Counted from the stretch's first letter, positions 41,017 to 50,165 are shown. The stretch: 64,000 nt of DNA from CAYJPV01 sp964372095 (GCA_964372095.1 CAYJPV010000021.1:1-64000); one strand, 5' to 3'. The notes: a model not told the origin generated them from the letters alone. Made by a program: numbers and translations.

Positions 41017-41038
41017 CCCCGGGGCTTCAGCCCCGGGG
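41017..41038. terminator. Perfect 9-bp GC hairpin with TTCA loop
   Basis: CCCCGGGGC (41017-41025), loop TTCA, then GCCCCGGGG (41030-41038), in the 52-nt gap between convergent genes. It could act as a bidirectional terminator despite lacking a T-tract, or be a dispersed palindromic repeat. The inner part (GGGGC, four-base loop, GCCCC) resembles the hairpin at 3622. Confidence 0.65.
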
Positions 41039-41061
41039 TGCCCGGTCCGGGGTCCCTCGCA

Positions 41062-42318
41062 TCACTCCCGGCGTTCGACCTGCGCCCCCAGCGCCCGCAG
41101 GTTCTCGACCACGCGGGCGTAGCCGCGTTCGACGGTCTCGAGCGGGCGCACGCCGCTTTCGCCGTCCGCCGCGAGGGCGGCCGCGATCAGGGCCATGCCC
41201 GATCGCAGATCGCGCCCGTCGAGCAGGCGTCCCCGCAACGGCGTCGGGCCCGTGATGATGATGCGGTGAGGATCGCAGAGGAAGAAGTCGGCGCCCATGC
41301 CGCTGAGCTGCTCGAGGGCGAACAGCCGCAGTTCGTACATCCAGTCGTGAATCAGCGTGCGGCCTGCGGCCTGCGTGGCCAGCACGGCAAAGAGGCTGAC
41401 GAAGTCGCTCGGAAACCCCGGCCAGAGTCCGGTGGCCACGCGGCCGATGCCGACCGGCGTCGACGGTTCGACCCGCAGCACGTCCCCGTCCTGCTGGCAC
41501 TGCACCCGCATCCGCTGAAGCACGGCCGTCACGGGCTCGAGGTCCTCGGGGCGCGCCCCCGCCACCTCCACCGTGCCGCCGGTGACGGCTGCCACAACGG
41601 CCCAGCTGCCCGCCTCCAGATAATCGCCGTGCAGGCGGTGTGTGGCGCCGCCCAACCGGGTGCCGCCGTGGACGCGAATCGTCGAGGATCCCGCGCCCTC
41701 GACCTCGGCACCCAGGCTGGTCAGGAACCGGCAGACCTCGACGACGTGCGGTTCGCACGCCGCATGCCGCAGTTCGGTGACGCCGGGCGCGGCGGCAGCC
41801 GCCAGCAGCGCGGTCTCGGTTCCCGTCACGGAGGCTTCTTCCAGGTAGATCGACACCGGCCTCAGGCCATCCGGCGCCTCCAGCACGTGACCGGGAGCGT
41901 CGATGACGCGCGCCCCCATGGCCGTCAGGGCCTGCACGTGCGTGGACAACGTGCGCCGTGTGGGAAAGTCGCCGCCGGGGGCGGCCAGGCGCGCCCGGCC
42001 CCGCCGCGCGAGCAGGGGCCCCAGCAGCAGGACCGATCCGCGGAGACGGCCCACCAGCGTGGGGTCCGGATCGTCTTTCGTCAGGCGCTCGCAGCGGATC
42101 CGCAGCGTCGAGGTGCCCACGCCTTCCACCTCCGCGCCGAGGTCGGCGAGCAATGAGGCCATCACCTCCACGTCCCGGATACGGGGCATGTTGGTGAGTT
42201 CGCACGGGCGGTCCGTCAGCAGGCAGGCGGCAAGCAGCGGCAACGCCGCGTTCTTGTTGCCATCGACGGTCAGGCGCCCTTCGAGGGGCCGGCCGCCCTG
42301 GATCATCAGCGTCGACAC
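41062..42318 (-). CDS. murA: UDP-GlcNAc 1-carboxyvinyltransferase (MurA), Asp variant
   Basis: First committed step of peptidoglycan synthesis: transfer of enolpyruvate from PEP to UDP-GlcNAc, in the cytosol. Lys22-Asn23 of GNKNAALP, SSTIRVHGG, the SDFVSLFAVLATQA segment and VERGYARVVENLRALGA are as expected. The catalytic loop reads PGGDFPTRRTL, with Asp117 where most MurA proteins have the Cys that fosfomycin alkylates. Asp at this site is known in mycobacterial and chlamydial MurA. The loop after it is unusually divergent. GTG 42318 has GAGG 8 nt upstream and lies 22 nt after murB. Confidence 0.88.
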   Translation of the reverse strand: MSTLMIQGGRPLEGRLTVDGNKNAALPLLAACLLTDRPCELTNMPRIRDVEVMASLLADLGAEVEGVGTSTLRIRCERLTKDDPDPTLVGRLRGSVLLLGPLLARRGRARLAAPGGDFPTRRTLSTHVQALTAMGARVIDAPGHVLEAPDGLRPVSIYLEEASVTGTETALLAAAAAPGVTELRHAACEPHVVEVCRFLTSLGAEVEGAGSSTIRVHGGTRLGGATHRLHGDYLEAGSWAVVAAVTGGTVEVAGARPEDLEPVTAVLQRMRVQCQQDGDVLRVEPSTPVGIGRVATGLWPGFPSDFVSLFAVLATQAAGRTLIHDWMYELRLFALEQLSGMGADFFLCDPHRIIITGPTPLRGRLLDGRDLRSGMALIAAALAADGESGVRPLETVERGYARVVENLRALGAQVERRE

Positions 42319-42340
42319 GATCGGGTCCTCGCGATCCGGG

Positions 42341-43279
42341 TCAGAACTCACCCATGTACACGATTTCTTCGCGCAGCCACACACCGAACTGCTGATGGAC
42401 GGCGCGGCGGCACACGTCGATCAGCGCGCGGACGTCAGCCGCGGTCGCACCACCTTCGTTCACCACGAAGTTGGCGTGAACCGGGCTCACGCGGGCCGCG
42501 CCGATGGCGTGCCCCTTGAGCCCCGCGCGGTCGATCAGCGCCCCCGCCGACCAGGGGACACCGTCGGGCACGGCGTCCCGGCCGGGCACGGGGTTCTGGA
42601 ACACACAACCCGCGCTGGGCATACGGAGCGGTTGCGTGGCCTTGCGGTGCTCGAGCGAGGCGCGGGCCGTTACACGCAATTGCTCCGGCTGGTAACCGGG
42701 CGCGAGCACGAACGTGGCCCAGATGGCGATCTCGCCGGACGACTGCAGCCGGCTGGCGTCGTACGCGAAGCCCATCTCGGCGGCCGCTCGCACCTCGACG
42801 CGGCCGTCGGGCGTGACCACGCCGACGTCACGGATCAGTTCGCCGATCAGGCGTCCCGCCCAGTGTGCGTTGCCGCAGACGGCCCCCCCCACGGTTCCCG
42901 GCGTGCCGGCCCACGCGGCCAGCCCGCCCAGGCCTTCGTGGACGGTCCATCGAACAAGGCCGTTGATCGTGGTACCCGCATCGGCCCGCACCAGATCCGG
43001 CGCGACGCGGTCGATGCCACCCGCGCGCGGACGCAGCACGAGGCCGCGCACGCCCCGGTCACCCACCAGGAGGTTGGACCCGCCGCCCATCACGGTGACA
43101 GGCAGACCATCCGCCGCGGCGGCCTGAACGGCCGTTGCCACGTCGCCGGCCGTGAAGGCCTCGACGCACCAGTCGGCCGGCCCGCCGATGCGGAACGTCG
43201 TCAACGGCGCGAGGCTGCGATCCGGCTGGAGGCGGCCCGGTGCAAAGGCGGCGGACAACGCGCGGGGCATCGTGGACAC
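42341..43279 (-). CDS. murB: UDP-N-acetylenolpyruvoylglucosamine reductase (MurB)
   Basis: FAD enzyme that reduces the MurA product to UDP-MurNAc. FAD-binding motifs TTFRIGGPA and GGGSNLLV, then AGTPGTVGGAVCGNA, the catalytic Ser in PSAGCVFQNP, and the C-terminal Glu in LREEIVYMGEF. Length 312 aa. The GTG start at 43279 is followed by an in-frame ATG at 43270. It lies just upstream of murA, so both steps of UDP-MurNAc synthesis are encoded together, away from any other cell-wall gene. Confidence 0.93.
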   Translation of the reverse strand: MSTMPRALSAAFAPGRLQPDRSLAPLTTFRIGGPADWCVEAFTAGDVATAVQAAAADGLPVTVMGGGSNLLVGDRGVRGLVLRPRAGGIDRVAPDLVRADAGTTINGLVRWTVHEGLGGLAAWAGTPGTVGGAVCGNAHWAGRLIGELIRDVGVVTPDGRVEVRAAAEMGFAYDASRLQSSGEIAIWATFVLAPGYQPEQLRVTARASLEHRKATQPLRMPSAGCVFQNPVPGRDAVPDGVPWSAGALIDRAGLKGHAIGAARVSPVHANFVVNEGGATAADVRALIDVCRRAVHQQFGVWLREEIVYMGEF

Positions 43280-43308
43280 GGTGCAGCCAGTCTACTCCGG
43301 GCGCGCGG

Positions 43309-44232
43309 CTACGGTTCCTGGACCAGCGCCTTGGACACGCCGCGGGTTTCGCCGCAGTAACTCACGAACGGCGCCAGCCGGCGATGCGTAAACGCGACCA
43401 TGTGGGGGAACTGCGACGTGGTGACGAAGGTGCACAGGACGCCGGTGCCCATCAGGCGGTCCACCGACGCGACGAGCAGCGGCAGCATCAGTCCCCAGCG
43501 TTGCAGGTCGGCCCGCACGAAACACGACGTGTAGCGCACGAGGTTGGGAGGCACCCGGTGCGTGATGACCCAGCCGACGACCGCGCCTTGTTTGCGCAGG
43601 CCGACGCTCGAGACAGCGTCGACGTGTTCGCCGCAGCTCCACGGCTCGAGGATCTGCGGAATCCATGGCGCGGCTTCCTGCGATCGCCTCAGCGCGTCGT
43701 ATTCATCACGAGGCAGGTCGGCCCAGGGGAAGATCGTGCAGGTGGCGGGCAGGACGGCCCGGCGGTACCAGTCGGTGCGCGAGATCTCTTCGGGCGTGGC
43801 TTGCGCGACAATCTTGCGCAGTTCGGGGGCCGAGAACCCCCGCTTCTGGAAGACCCGTTCGAGGGCGTCGATCCCGGGTTTCCCAGCCATGTACACCCCG
43901 GTCAGCTCGGCTACGCCCAGCCGGGCGAGATCCGACTCGATCCCGGCGAGCAGGGCCGTTGCGATGCCGAGACCGCGTTTCTCGGCTGTGACGAACACCG
44001 AGAGCAGTTCGGCGGAAGGCCGTTCGGCCGTTGGCAACTCGGCCACCACCAGGCCGGCCGGCACCCCGCCGGCCCGCGCGACACGCGCCACGGGCCGGCA
44101 GCCGCTGGCGTCGGCCAGACCCGTCCCCAGCAGTCGCAGCAGCGGCCGGTACATCGGAAAGGTCATGCTGTCCCACTCGTCGCCGAGGGGGGCCGTGACG
44201 GCTTCAATGGCGAATTCGGACACGCGCGTCAT
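43309..44232 (-). CDS. GNAT-family N-acetyltransferase
   Basis: A 307-residue protein with an N-terminal GNAT domain. The acetyl-CoA loop is VTAEKRGLGIATALLAGIE at about residues 87-105, and a second acetyltransferase-like half follows. Substrate unknown. ATG 44232 is preferred. An in-frame ATG at 44268 would add 12 residues encoded by heptad array F, which looks accidental. It is the next gene after the carrier protein and ligase on the same strand, with 79 nt between. Confidence 0.82.
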   Translation of the reverse strand: MTRVSEFAIEAVTAPLGDEWDSMTFPMYRPLLRLLGTGLADASGCRPVARVARAGGVPAGLVVAELPTAERPSAELLSVFVTAEKRGLGIATALLAGIESDLARLGVAELTGVYMAGKPGIDALERVFQKRGFSAPELRKIVAQATPEEISRTDWYRRAVLPATCTIFPWADLPRDEYDALRRSQEAAPWIPQILEPWSCGEHVDAVSSVGLRKQGAVVGWVITHRVPPNLVRYTSCFVRADLQRWGLMLPLLVASVDRLMGTGVLCTFVTTSQFPHMVAFTHRRLAPFVSYCGETRGVSKALVQEP

Positions 44233-44241
44233 CCTCAGAAC

Positions 44242-44283
44242 GGCTATCGGCCATCGGCTATCGGCCATCGGTCACCGGTCATG
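44242..44283. repeat. Heptad tandem array, array F
   Basis: Six units in register: GGCTATC, GGCCATC, GGCTATC, GGCCATC, GGTCACC, GGTCATG. Read on the minus strand they are GATGGCC/GATAGCC, the same units as the second block of array D. The array fills most of the gap between the carrier protein and the GNAT gene. Confidence 0.92.
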
Positions 44284-44311
44284 TGTTCGCGATGGCACAC
44301 GGGCCGCCCCA

Positions 44312-44581
44312 TCAGGTTCCGGGCCGCGGCGAACGGATCATCACACACGCGAAGTCGCGCACCGTGTCGACGTCGACAATCTCATCGAGCGGCAGGCTCA
44401 GGCCCCCGCGCGTTTCGACCTCGACCACGAGGCTCATGCGTCCGGCCGAATCGATGGGCAGGTCGGCCATCTTCATCTCCGGCGTGATCGGGATCTTCGC
44501 GAGGTCGGCCGGCAGCAGGCCGGCCACGGCCAGGCCCTGCACGGACTCGGTGAACAACTCGTGGGCCTGCTCCATGGTCAT
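44312..44581 (-). CDS. Acyl/peptidyl carrier protein
   Basis: An 89-residue carrier protein. The 4'-phosphopantetheine Ser is in LPIDSAGRMSLVVEVETR, matching the DS(L) helix-2 motif with A in place of L. Its ATG overlaps the stop of the acyl-AMP ligase (ATGA), so the pair is translationally coupled, and the ligase most likely loads this carrier. AGAGGG lies 7 nt upstream. Confidence 0.85.
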   Translation of the reverse strand: MTMEQAHELFTESVQGLAVAGLLPADLAKIPITPEMKMADLPIDSAGRMSLVVEVETRGGLSLPLDEIVDVDTVRDFACVMIRSPRPGT

Positions 44582-46260
44582 GACGTACCCTCTCCCGCCG
44601 GAGAACTGTGCAGGGCCCCTTCCAGGAACAGGTTGCGGCACAGCTGTCGTTGCACCTTGCCGCTGGTCGTCCGCGGGATGGATCCCGGCGGCACCAGCTC
44701 CACATGATCCACCTGCAGGCCGACGTCGGCCAGGATCCGGGCTCGAATCGACGCGATCAGCTGGTCGGCGGCCTCGGCCCGGCAGCGTGTTTCGGCGACG
44801 ATCACGATTTCTTCGCGCGCGAGGTCGAGACGCACGCACGAAAACGCGGCCGCGCGCGAGACGTCGGCGCCGGGCGCCGACTGGGCGGCGAACTCCATGT
44901 CCTGGGGCGCCACGTTGAGCCCGGTCCTGATGATGACGTCCTTGGCGCGGCCCGTGATGAACAGGTCGCCGTCGTGCAGGAAGCCGAGGTCGCCCGTATC
45001 GAGCCACCCGTCAGCGTCGGCGCCTCCGTCGCTGCTGTCGAGGCGGAAGTACCGCGGCATGACGCTCGGTCCCCGCATCAGGACCCGGCCGACGCGGTAG
45101 CTCTCGAGTGGCGCGCCGGTCTCGTCGCCAATGCGGATCTCCATGGTGTCGAGCGGCTGGCCGTTGGCCACCAGTGCCAGCGCGGTGCCCGCGCCGGGAG
45201 GCGCGGGTTCGACGGCCTGCCGCTCACGGAGCGCGGCGGCGTCCACCCACAGCGTGCGCCACGTCTCGTCGGCGGGGGCGGCGCTCACGCACAGCGTCGC
45301 CTCCGCGAGGCCGTACACCGGATGCAGCGTTTCGTCGGGCAGTCCTTTCGGCCGGAACCGCTCTTCGAAACGTACGAGGTGGCCCTGGAACACCGGTTCC
45401 GCCCCGACCCACGCGTATCGCCAGGTCGAGAGGTCCAGGCCCTCGAGCCGGTGATCCGAGACGAGGCGCCCGAGGATGTCGAACGCGAAGGTTGGCGCCG
45501 GCGACACCGTGGCGCGGAAGTCGGAGATCAGGCGCAGCCAGCTCGCCGGATTGCGGATGAATTTCTCGGGCGACGAGAGCACGAGGCCCGACCCCCAGAG
45601 GAACGGGACGCACAGCGCGCCGACAAACCCCATGTCGTGGTAGACCGGCAGCCAGCTGACGAGCGTGTCGTCGGGGCCCGTGCGCGCCCTCCGCCCGATC
45701 TCCCGCACGTTCGAGACGATCTGTTCGTGGCGCACCGGCACGCCTCGCGGAATGCCGGTGCTGCCCGAGGTGAACTGCACGAGCGCGAGATCCACAGGCG
45801 TCGGGTGGCCGTCGTCGCGCGTGCCGCCGCGGAACGTGTCGATCGCCGACTCGCGGATCATGTGCGCGCCGGCGGAACCGCCCGCCGCCGCCACGAGCGC
45901 CAGGGCGTCGTCGGTGCCGACCACGACACGGGGTGCCGCCACCTCCATCACCGACGCGATGCGCCGCAGCAGCAGTTCGCCGCGGCGTTTGGATCCGGCC
46001 GACGCCAGCGGCACGAGCGCGGCGCGGCACATCCAGGCGCCGAACATGGTTTCCAGAAAGGTCCGCCCGTTCGGCAGGAACGCTGCCACCCGGTCGCCGG
46101 GCTCGACGCCCAGACCGCGAAACGCCGCGGCCACCTCGGCGCCCCGCTGCAGCAGTTCTTCCCGCGACAGGACCTCGGCCGTTTCGGTGTTCGCGCCGAT
46201 CAGATGAATAGGCCCGATGTTCGGATTGGCCAGCACGGCCTGCAGTACGGTCTCGGTCAC
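44578..46260 (-). CDS. Acyl-AMP ligase (FAAL/acyl-CoA synthetase-like)
   Basis: A 560-residue ANL-superfamily enzyme that activates a carboxylic acid as acyl-AMP. The ATP loop is QFTSGSTGIPRGVPV, A5 is YGLAEATLC, then DGWLDTGDLGFL and TGRAKDVIIRTGLN, and the C-terminal catalytic Lys is in RTTSGKVQR. The layout is closest to fatty-acyl-AMP ligases that load carrier proteins, and the coupled carrier gene supports this. GTG 46260 has GAGGGG 7 nt upstream. It is divergent from the peroxiredoxin-kinase gene. Confidence 0.88.
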   Translation of the reverse strand: MTETVLQAVLANPNIGPIHLIGANTETAEVLSREELLQRGAEVAAAFRGLGVEPGDRVAAFLPNGRTFLETMFGAWMCRAALVPLASAGSKRRGELLLRRIASVMEVAAPRVVVGTDDALALVAAAGGSAGAHMIRESAIDTFRGGTRDDGHPTPVDLALVQFTSGSTGIPRGVPVRHEQIVSNVREIGRRARTGPDDTLVSWLPVYHDMGFVGALCVPFLWGSGLVLSSPEKFIRNPASWLRLISDFRATVSPAPTFAFDILGRLVSDHRLEGLDLSTWRYAWVGAEPVFQGHLVRFEERFRPKGLPDETLHPVYGLAEATLCVSAAPADETWRTLWVDAAALRERQAVEPAPPGAGTALALVANGQPLDTMEIRIGDETGAPLESYRVGRVLMRGPSVMPRYFRLDSSDGGADADGWLDTGDLGFLHDGDLFITGRAKDVIIRTGLNVAPQDMEFAAQSAPGADVSRAAAFSCVRLDLAREEIVIVAETRCRAEAADQLIASIRARILADVGLQVDHVELVPPGSIPRTTSGKVQRQLCRNLFLEGALHSSPAGEGTS

Positions 46261-46375
46261 ACGAAGTCCCCTCGATGGCCGCGAGTGTATGAGGCGGGCG
46301 AACGGCCTGTCAACGTGGGGCCGCGCCCCGCACGCGCGAACGCGCCGGGATCGCCCGGGAGTGGTAACCTGAGGA

Positions 46376-47725
46376 ATGAGAAGTAACGTCGGCGGCGCGG
46401 CGCCCGACTTTGCCATTCCCGCGACCTCGGGGACGGTGTCATCGAGACGGACCAGGCGGCTCCGGGACTATGGCGGCCGTTGGCTGGTCCTCGTCTTCTA
46501 TCCGCGCGACTTCTCCCTGGTCTGTCCCACGGAGCTCTCGGCCTTGAGTGCGCGTGCGGGAGAGTTCCAGGCGCTCGGCGCCGACATCCTCTCGGTGAGC
46601 CACGACACCCTCGAGACACACGAAACGTGGATGGCGACGCCCCTCGCCGAAGGCGGACTCGGTCCCGTTGCTTTTCCGCTGGCTGCCGACCCGGATGGCG
46701 TGATGCTGCGCGCCTATGGCGTGTACTGCGAGTCGAGCGGCATCGCCCTTCGGGGGCTCTACATCATCGACCCGGACGGGATCGTCCAGTACGAGACCGT
46801 GCACACCCATAACGTGGCGCGCCGCCCTGATGAGACCCTGCGCGTGCTGGCCGCGCTGCAGACGGGCGGGCAGTGCGATGCCAACTGGTGTCCCGGACGT
46901 CCGACGCTCGATGTCGACGCCCTGCGGCCCGGCCAGATGGCGTCCCACTATCGGATCGAGCGGCCGCTCGGGCAGGGCGGGTTCGCCCGGGTGTTCCTGG
47001 CGCACGACACGGTGCTCGACCGACAGGTTGCGTTGAAGATCCTGAGACCCCGCGAGGGCCGATCCGCAGGCGAGGCGCTGCGCGAGGCGCGCCTGGCGGC
47101 GGCTCTGAACCACCCGAACGTCTGCACGATCTTCAGCGTGGACGATTCCGAGGGCCTGTCCATCATCGTGATGGAGTGCCTGCCGGGACAGCCGCTGTCG
47201 AAGCTGGCGGCCACGGGACCGCTCCCCGCCGCGCACGTCGTCACCATCGTCTCGCAGATCGTGGACGGGATGAGCGCGGCGCACGCACAGGGCATCGTGC
47301 ACGGCGATCTGAAGCCCGCCAATATCCTCGTGACGGATGACGGCGTCGTGAAGATCCTCGACTTCGGGATCGCCAGGCGGCTTCGGTCGCTGGCCCCGGA
47401 AGCCCCGGAGCAGGCGAGCGGGGACTGCTCGGGGTCGCCGCGATACATGTCGCCCGAGCAGGTGGTCGGGCGCCCGGCCGGCGCGCCGGCAGACGTGTTC
47501 GCCCTGGGTCTCTTGCTGTGCGAGTTGCTCACCGGCCGGCCCGCGATCCAGGGGGAGACCCTGATGGCGATCCTGGGGGCCATCCACACGATCGACGGCG
47601 AGGCGATGGCAGGGATGTTGCCGCCGGCGTTCCGCTCCGTGGTCGCGAACAGCCTGGCACGCGATCCTGCCGCCCGTCCGTCGATGCGCGAGCTGTCGGG
47701 TCTCCTGCGAACGCTCGACGTGTGA
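46376..47725 (+). CDS. Peroxiredoxin-Ser/Thr protein kinase fusion
   Basis: A 449-residue single frame with two complete domains. Residues 1-175 are an AhpC/TSA peroxiredoxin: peroxidatic Cys50 in PRDFSLVCPTEL, and resolving Cys167 in GGQCDANWCPG with a further Cys172. Residues about 192-449 are a Hanks-type kinase: GQGGFARV loop, Lys221 in VALK, Asp311 in HGDLKPAN (HGD instead of HRD), Asp329 in DFG, and the SPE motif at 359-361. There is no membrane helix, so it is cytosolic. The natural reading is a kinase gated by peroxide through its own peroxiredoxin; that is inference. The ATG start has GAGGA close upstream. The divergent gap 46261-46375 shows no clear promoter. Confidence 0.93.
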   Translation: MRSNVGGAAPDFAIPATSGTVSSRRTRRLRDYGGRWLVLVFYPRDFSLVCPTELSALSARAGEFQALGADILSVSHDTLETHETWMATPLAEGGLGPVAFPLAADPDGVMLRAYGVYCESSGIALRGLYIIDPDGIVQYETVHTHNVARRPDETLRVLAALQTGGQCDANWCPGRPTLDVDALRPGQMASHYRIERPLGQGGFARVFLAHDTVLDRQVALKILRPREGRSAGEALREARLAAALNHPNVCTIFSVDDSEGLSIIVMECLPGQPLSKLAATGPLPAAHVVTIVSQIVDGMSAAHAQGIVHGDLKPANILVTDDGVVKILDFGIARRLRSLAPEAPEQASGDCSGSPRYMSPEQVVGRPAGAPADVFALGLLLCELLTGRPAIQGETLMAILGAIHTIDGEAMAGMLPPAFRSVVANSLARDPAARPSMRELSGLLRTLDV

Positions 47726-47740
47726 CGCGCGTGTGACGTG

Positions 47741-47786
47741 GGGGCTGGCTTTTCTCGGCTTCGCTCGGGACAAGTCAGCCAGCCCC
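47741..47786. terminator. 10-bp hairpin between convergent genes
   Basis: GGGGCTGGCT (47741-47750) and AGCCAGCCCC (47777-47786) are perfectly complementary around a 26-nt loop. It lies in the 76-nt gap between the kinase fusion and the S9 peptidase, which converge. It probably serves as a shared terminator. Confidence 0.6.
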
Positions 47787-47801
47787 GTCGACGTGGTTGG
47801 G

Positions 47802-50165
47802 TTATCGCGCCTCGGGCCGCAGGAACTTCTTCAGGAACGCCTCCATCCGATCGAGCGTGTACAACCACCGGCTGTGCAGCATCGACTCGTGCGTGTCGTC
47901 CGGGAACACGATCAGTTCGTAGTAGACATCGCGCTGCCTGAGCAGCTGCACGAGCCCCGTCGTCTGCTGGAACGCGACGTTGCGGTCGTCGTCCCCGTGG
48001 ACCAGCAGCACGGGTGATCGCCAGCCTTCGATCGCGCCAATCGGCGACGATCTGAACGACACCGCGTCGGGGTCGAGTGAACTGCCCCACAGGTGCACAC
48101 CCGCCAGGTCCACACCCGCCTTGAAGATGTCCGAGTTGCGCGCGAGCGCCTGCGCCGTCAGCAGGCCGCCGTACGACAGGCCCCAGATGCCCACCCGTTC
48201 GGGATCGACGTCTGCCCGCGATTGCAGGTACTTCGCCCCGGCCACCACGTCCTGGTACTCCGAGTTGCCCGCGGCGCCGCGGTTCGGGGCGTTGCGGAAC
48301 GAGTTGCCGTACCCGATGCCGCTGCGGAAGTTTACCGACAGCACGACGTAGCCCTGATTCGCCAGCCACTGGTTGATGCCGTACGCCCAGTGGTAGAACT
48401 GCATGTAGTGATACCCGAGCAGCATCTGCCGCACGGGGCCGCCGTGCACGAAGACCAGCGCCGCCCGCTTCTCGCCGGGCTTGATGTCTTTCGGCAGGAA
48501 CAGCTGGTTGTGGATCGCGAGGCCATCGGCGGCTCTGGTGAGAACCAGCTGCGGCTCGACGTGCAGGTCAGCCGGAAACGACCTCAGCGACGTCGGGAAC
48601 ACGATCGTCTGCGTGGCCGGCCGCGCCTGCATCGACCAGATGCCGACCGACTGCGGCATCTTCCAGCCGGCGCTCAGCGTGGCGAGCCGCGTGCCCGAGG
48701 CGAGCGGCAGGGGCGACGTCTCGATGCCGGTGCCCGTCGTGACCTGCACCGGCGCCCCGCCGGCGACCGGAACGGCCCAGATGTGGCGCCGCTCGATGTC
48801 GCTCGCGTTCGTGCAGTAGTACAACGTCGTGCCGTCGCGTGAGATCGCCACCGACGTCTGGTCCTCGATGAGGCCGTCGGTCGTGGTCAGCACGACGGGT
48901 TTTGCGCCAGGCGCGGCGAGGTGCAGCGCGAGGTACCGATCCCATTCGTCCACCGGCCCGGATGGCGGCGCGGGCGGTGTGGCGCCCGGCGCGGCTCCGC
49001 GTCCGCCGCCACGCCCGCCGAACGGATTGAGGCGGAACACCAGGTAGTCGCCCGCGAGCATCAGGTTGCCGGCCGAGTTGAACGTGGTGTCGCCTGGTTC
49101 GTTGTGCCAGATCTCGCGCGCCTCCCCCGTCGTGGCATCGCCGCTCCACAGCGCCCACGTGTAGCCGTCCTTGAAGGTGGCACGCACGAGTCCGGGTACC
49201 TGGGCAACGGGCGCCGGCGCGGCGCTCTGCCCGGCCGTGGTCCCGCCCCGTCCCGCGGCTGCGGCCGGCTGAAACGCCGGCCCGCTCGGCAGCCCCAGCG
49301 ATCCCGTGCCTTGCTGCGCCTGCTGGCCGAAGGGCAGCCCCGGCCGCCGGACGAACACCAGGCTCCTGCTGTCGGCCGTCCACAGCGGGTTCGTGTCGAA
49401 GTCCACGTCCGGCGCCATGTAGGTCACGGTCCGTGTGGCCATGTGATACACGACGACGAAGCTGTGATCCGTGCGTGTCGAGACGAAAGCCAGCTTGCGG
49501 CCGTCGGGCGACCACGTCGGCCCGCTCTGCACGCCCCACTCTCGGATAAACGGCGCTTCGCCCCGATCCATCGCGGCGGCTGGTTTCACGGGCGTGACCT
49601 TCGCGCGGAAGATCTGGCCATCTCTCACGAACACGACCGAACTGCCGTCGGGGGCCAGGGCGTACGGGCCGCTCGGGAGTTCGGCCACGCGGAACGCGGG
49701 GCCGCCGGTCGTGCGCGCGGCCCAGATGGCCCGCTCGGGCCCGTCAGGATCGGCCGTCGCGTTTGCCACCCACCCGTCCCGGTTCGGCGCGGTGCCCCGC
49801 ACAAACGTCACCGTCACCCCATCGTCCGAGATCTGCATCGCGGACATGTCGATGCCGTCGTCGGCGAGGAAGTTCGTGAGGCGCACGGGCCTGAAGGCCG
49901 GCGCGGCCGCGGTGTACGCGTTCCGTTTGCCTTCTTCGAAGGTGATCCAGGCGACGCGGTCGGCGTTCCGGGCGGCCACGAGGCTGAGGGGCGACGCGGG
50001 ACTGAGGAATTGCTGGTACAGCGGCGCGACGCGAGCGGGCGCGGGCGCGCTGGCCTTGTGAGGCACCGGAACCGTGGCGGGCGTCTGCGCCGTCGCGATG
50101 GGATGCGGCGCGACAGCCAGGGCACAGCCGAGAGTGATGACGAGCGTGAAGGGTGCCGCGCGCAT
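47802..50165 (-). CDS. S9-family prolyl oligopeptidase-like peptidase
   Basis: A 787-residue secreted serine peptidase. Signal peptide (LVITLGCALAVAPHPIATA), a beta-propeller of about 450 residues (repeats such as SPDGRKLAFVS and SRDGTTLYYC), and a C-terminal alpha/beta hydrolase domain. The triad is Ser in GIWGLSYGG, Asp in VHGDDDRNV and His in DDTHESM. Similar proteins release dipeptides or act on short peptides. ATG 50165 has GGAGG 7 nt upstream. A Gly/Pro/Gln-rich insertion breaks the propeller. Confidence 0.92.
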   Translation of the reverse strand: MRAAPFTLVITLGCALAVAPHPIATAQTPATVPVPHKASAPAPARVAPLYQQFLSPASPLSLVAARNADRVAWITFEEGKRNAYTAAAPAFRPVRLTNFLADDGIDMSAMQISDDGVTVTFVRGTAPNRDGWVANATADPDGPERAIWAARTTGGPAFRVAELPSGPYALAPDGSSVVFVRDGQIFRAKVTPVKPAAAMDRGEAPFIREWGVQSGPTWSPDGRKLAFVSTRTDHSFVVVYHMATRTVTYMAPDVDFDTNPLWTADSRSLVFVRRPGLPFGQQAQQGTGSLGLPSGPAFQPAAAAGRGGTTAGQSAAPAPVAQVPGLVRATFKDGYTWALWSGDATTGEAREIWHNEPGDTTFNSAGNLMLAGDYLVFRLNPFGGRGGGRGAAPGATPPAPPSGPVDEWDRYLALHLAAPGAKPVVLTTTDGLIEDQTSVAISRDGTTLYYCTNASDIERRHIWAVPVAGGAPVQVTTGTGIETSPLPLASGTRLATLSAGWKMPQSVGIWSMQARPATQTIVFPTSLRSFPADLHVEPQLVLTRAADGLAIHNQLFLPKDIKPGEKRAALVFVHGGPVRQMLLGYHYMQFYHWAYGINQWLANQGYVVLSVNFRSGIGYGNSFRNAPNRGAAGNSEYQDVVAGAKYLQSRADVDPERVGIWGLSYGGLLTAQALARNSDIFKAGVDLAGVHLWGSSLDPDAVSFRSSPIGAIEGWRSPVLLVHGDDDRNVAFQQTTGLVQLLRQRDVYYELIVFPDDTHESMLHSRWLYTLDRMEAFLKKFLRPEAR

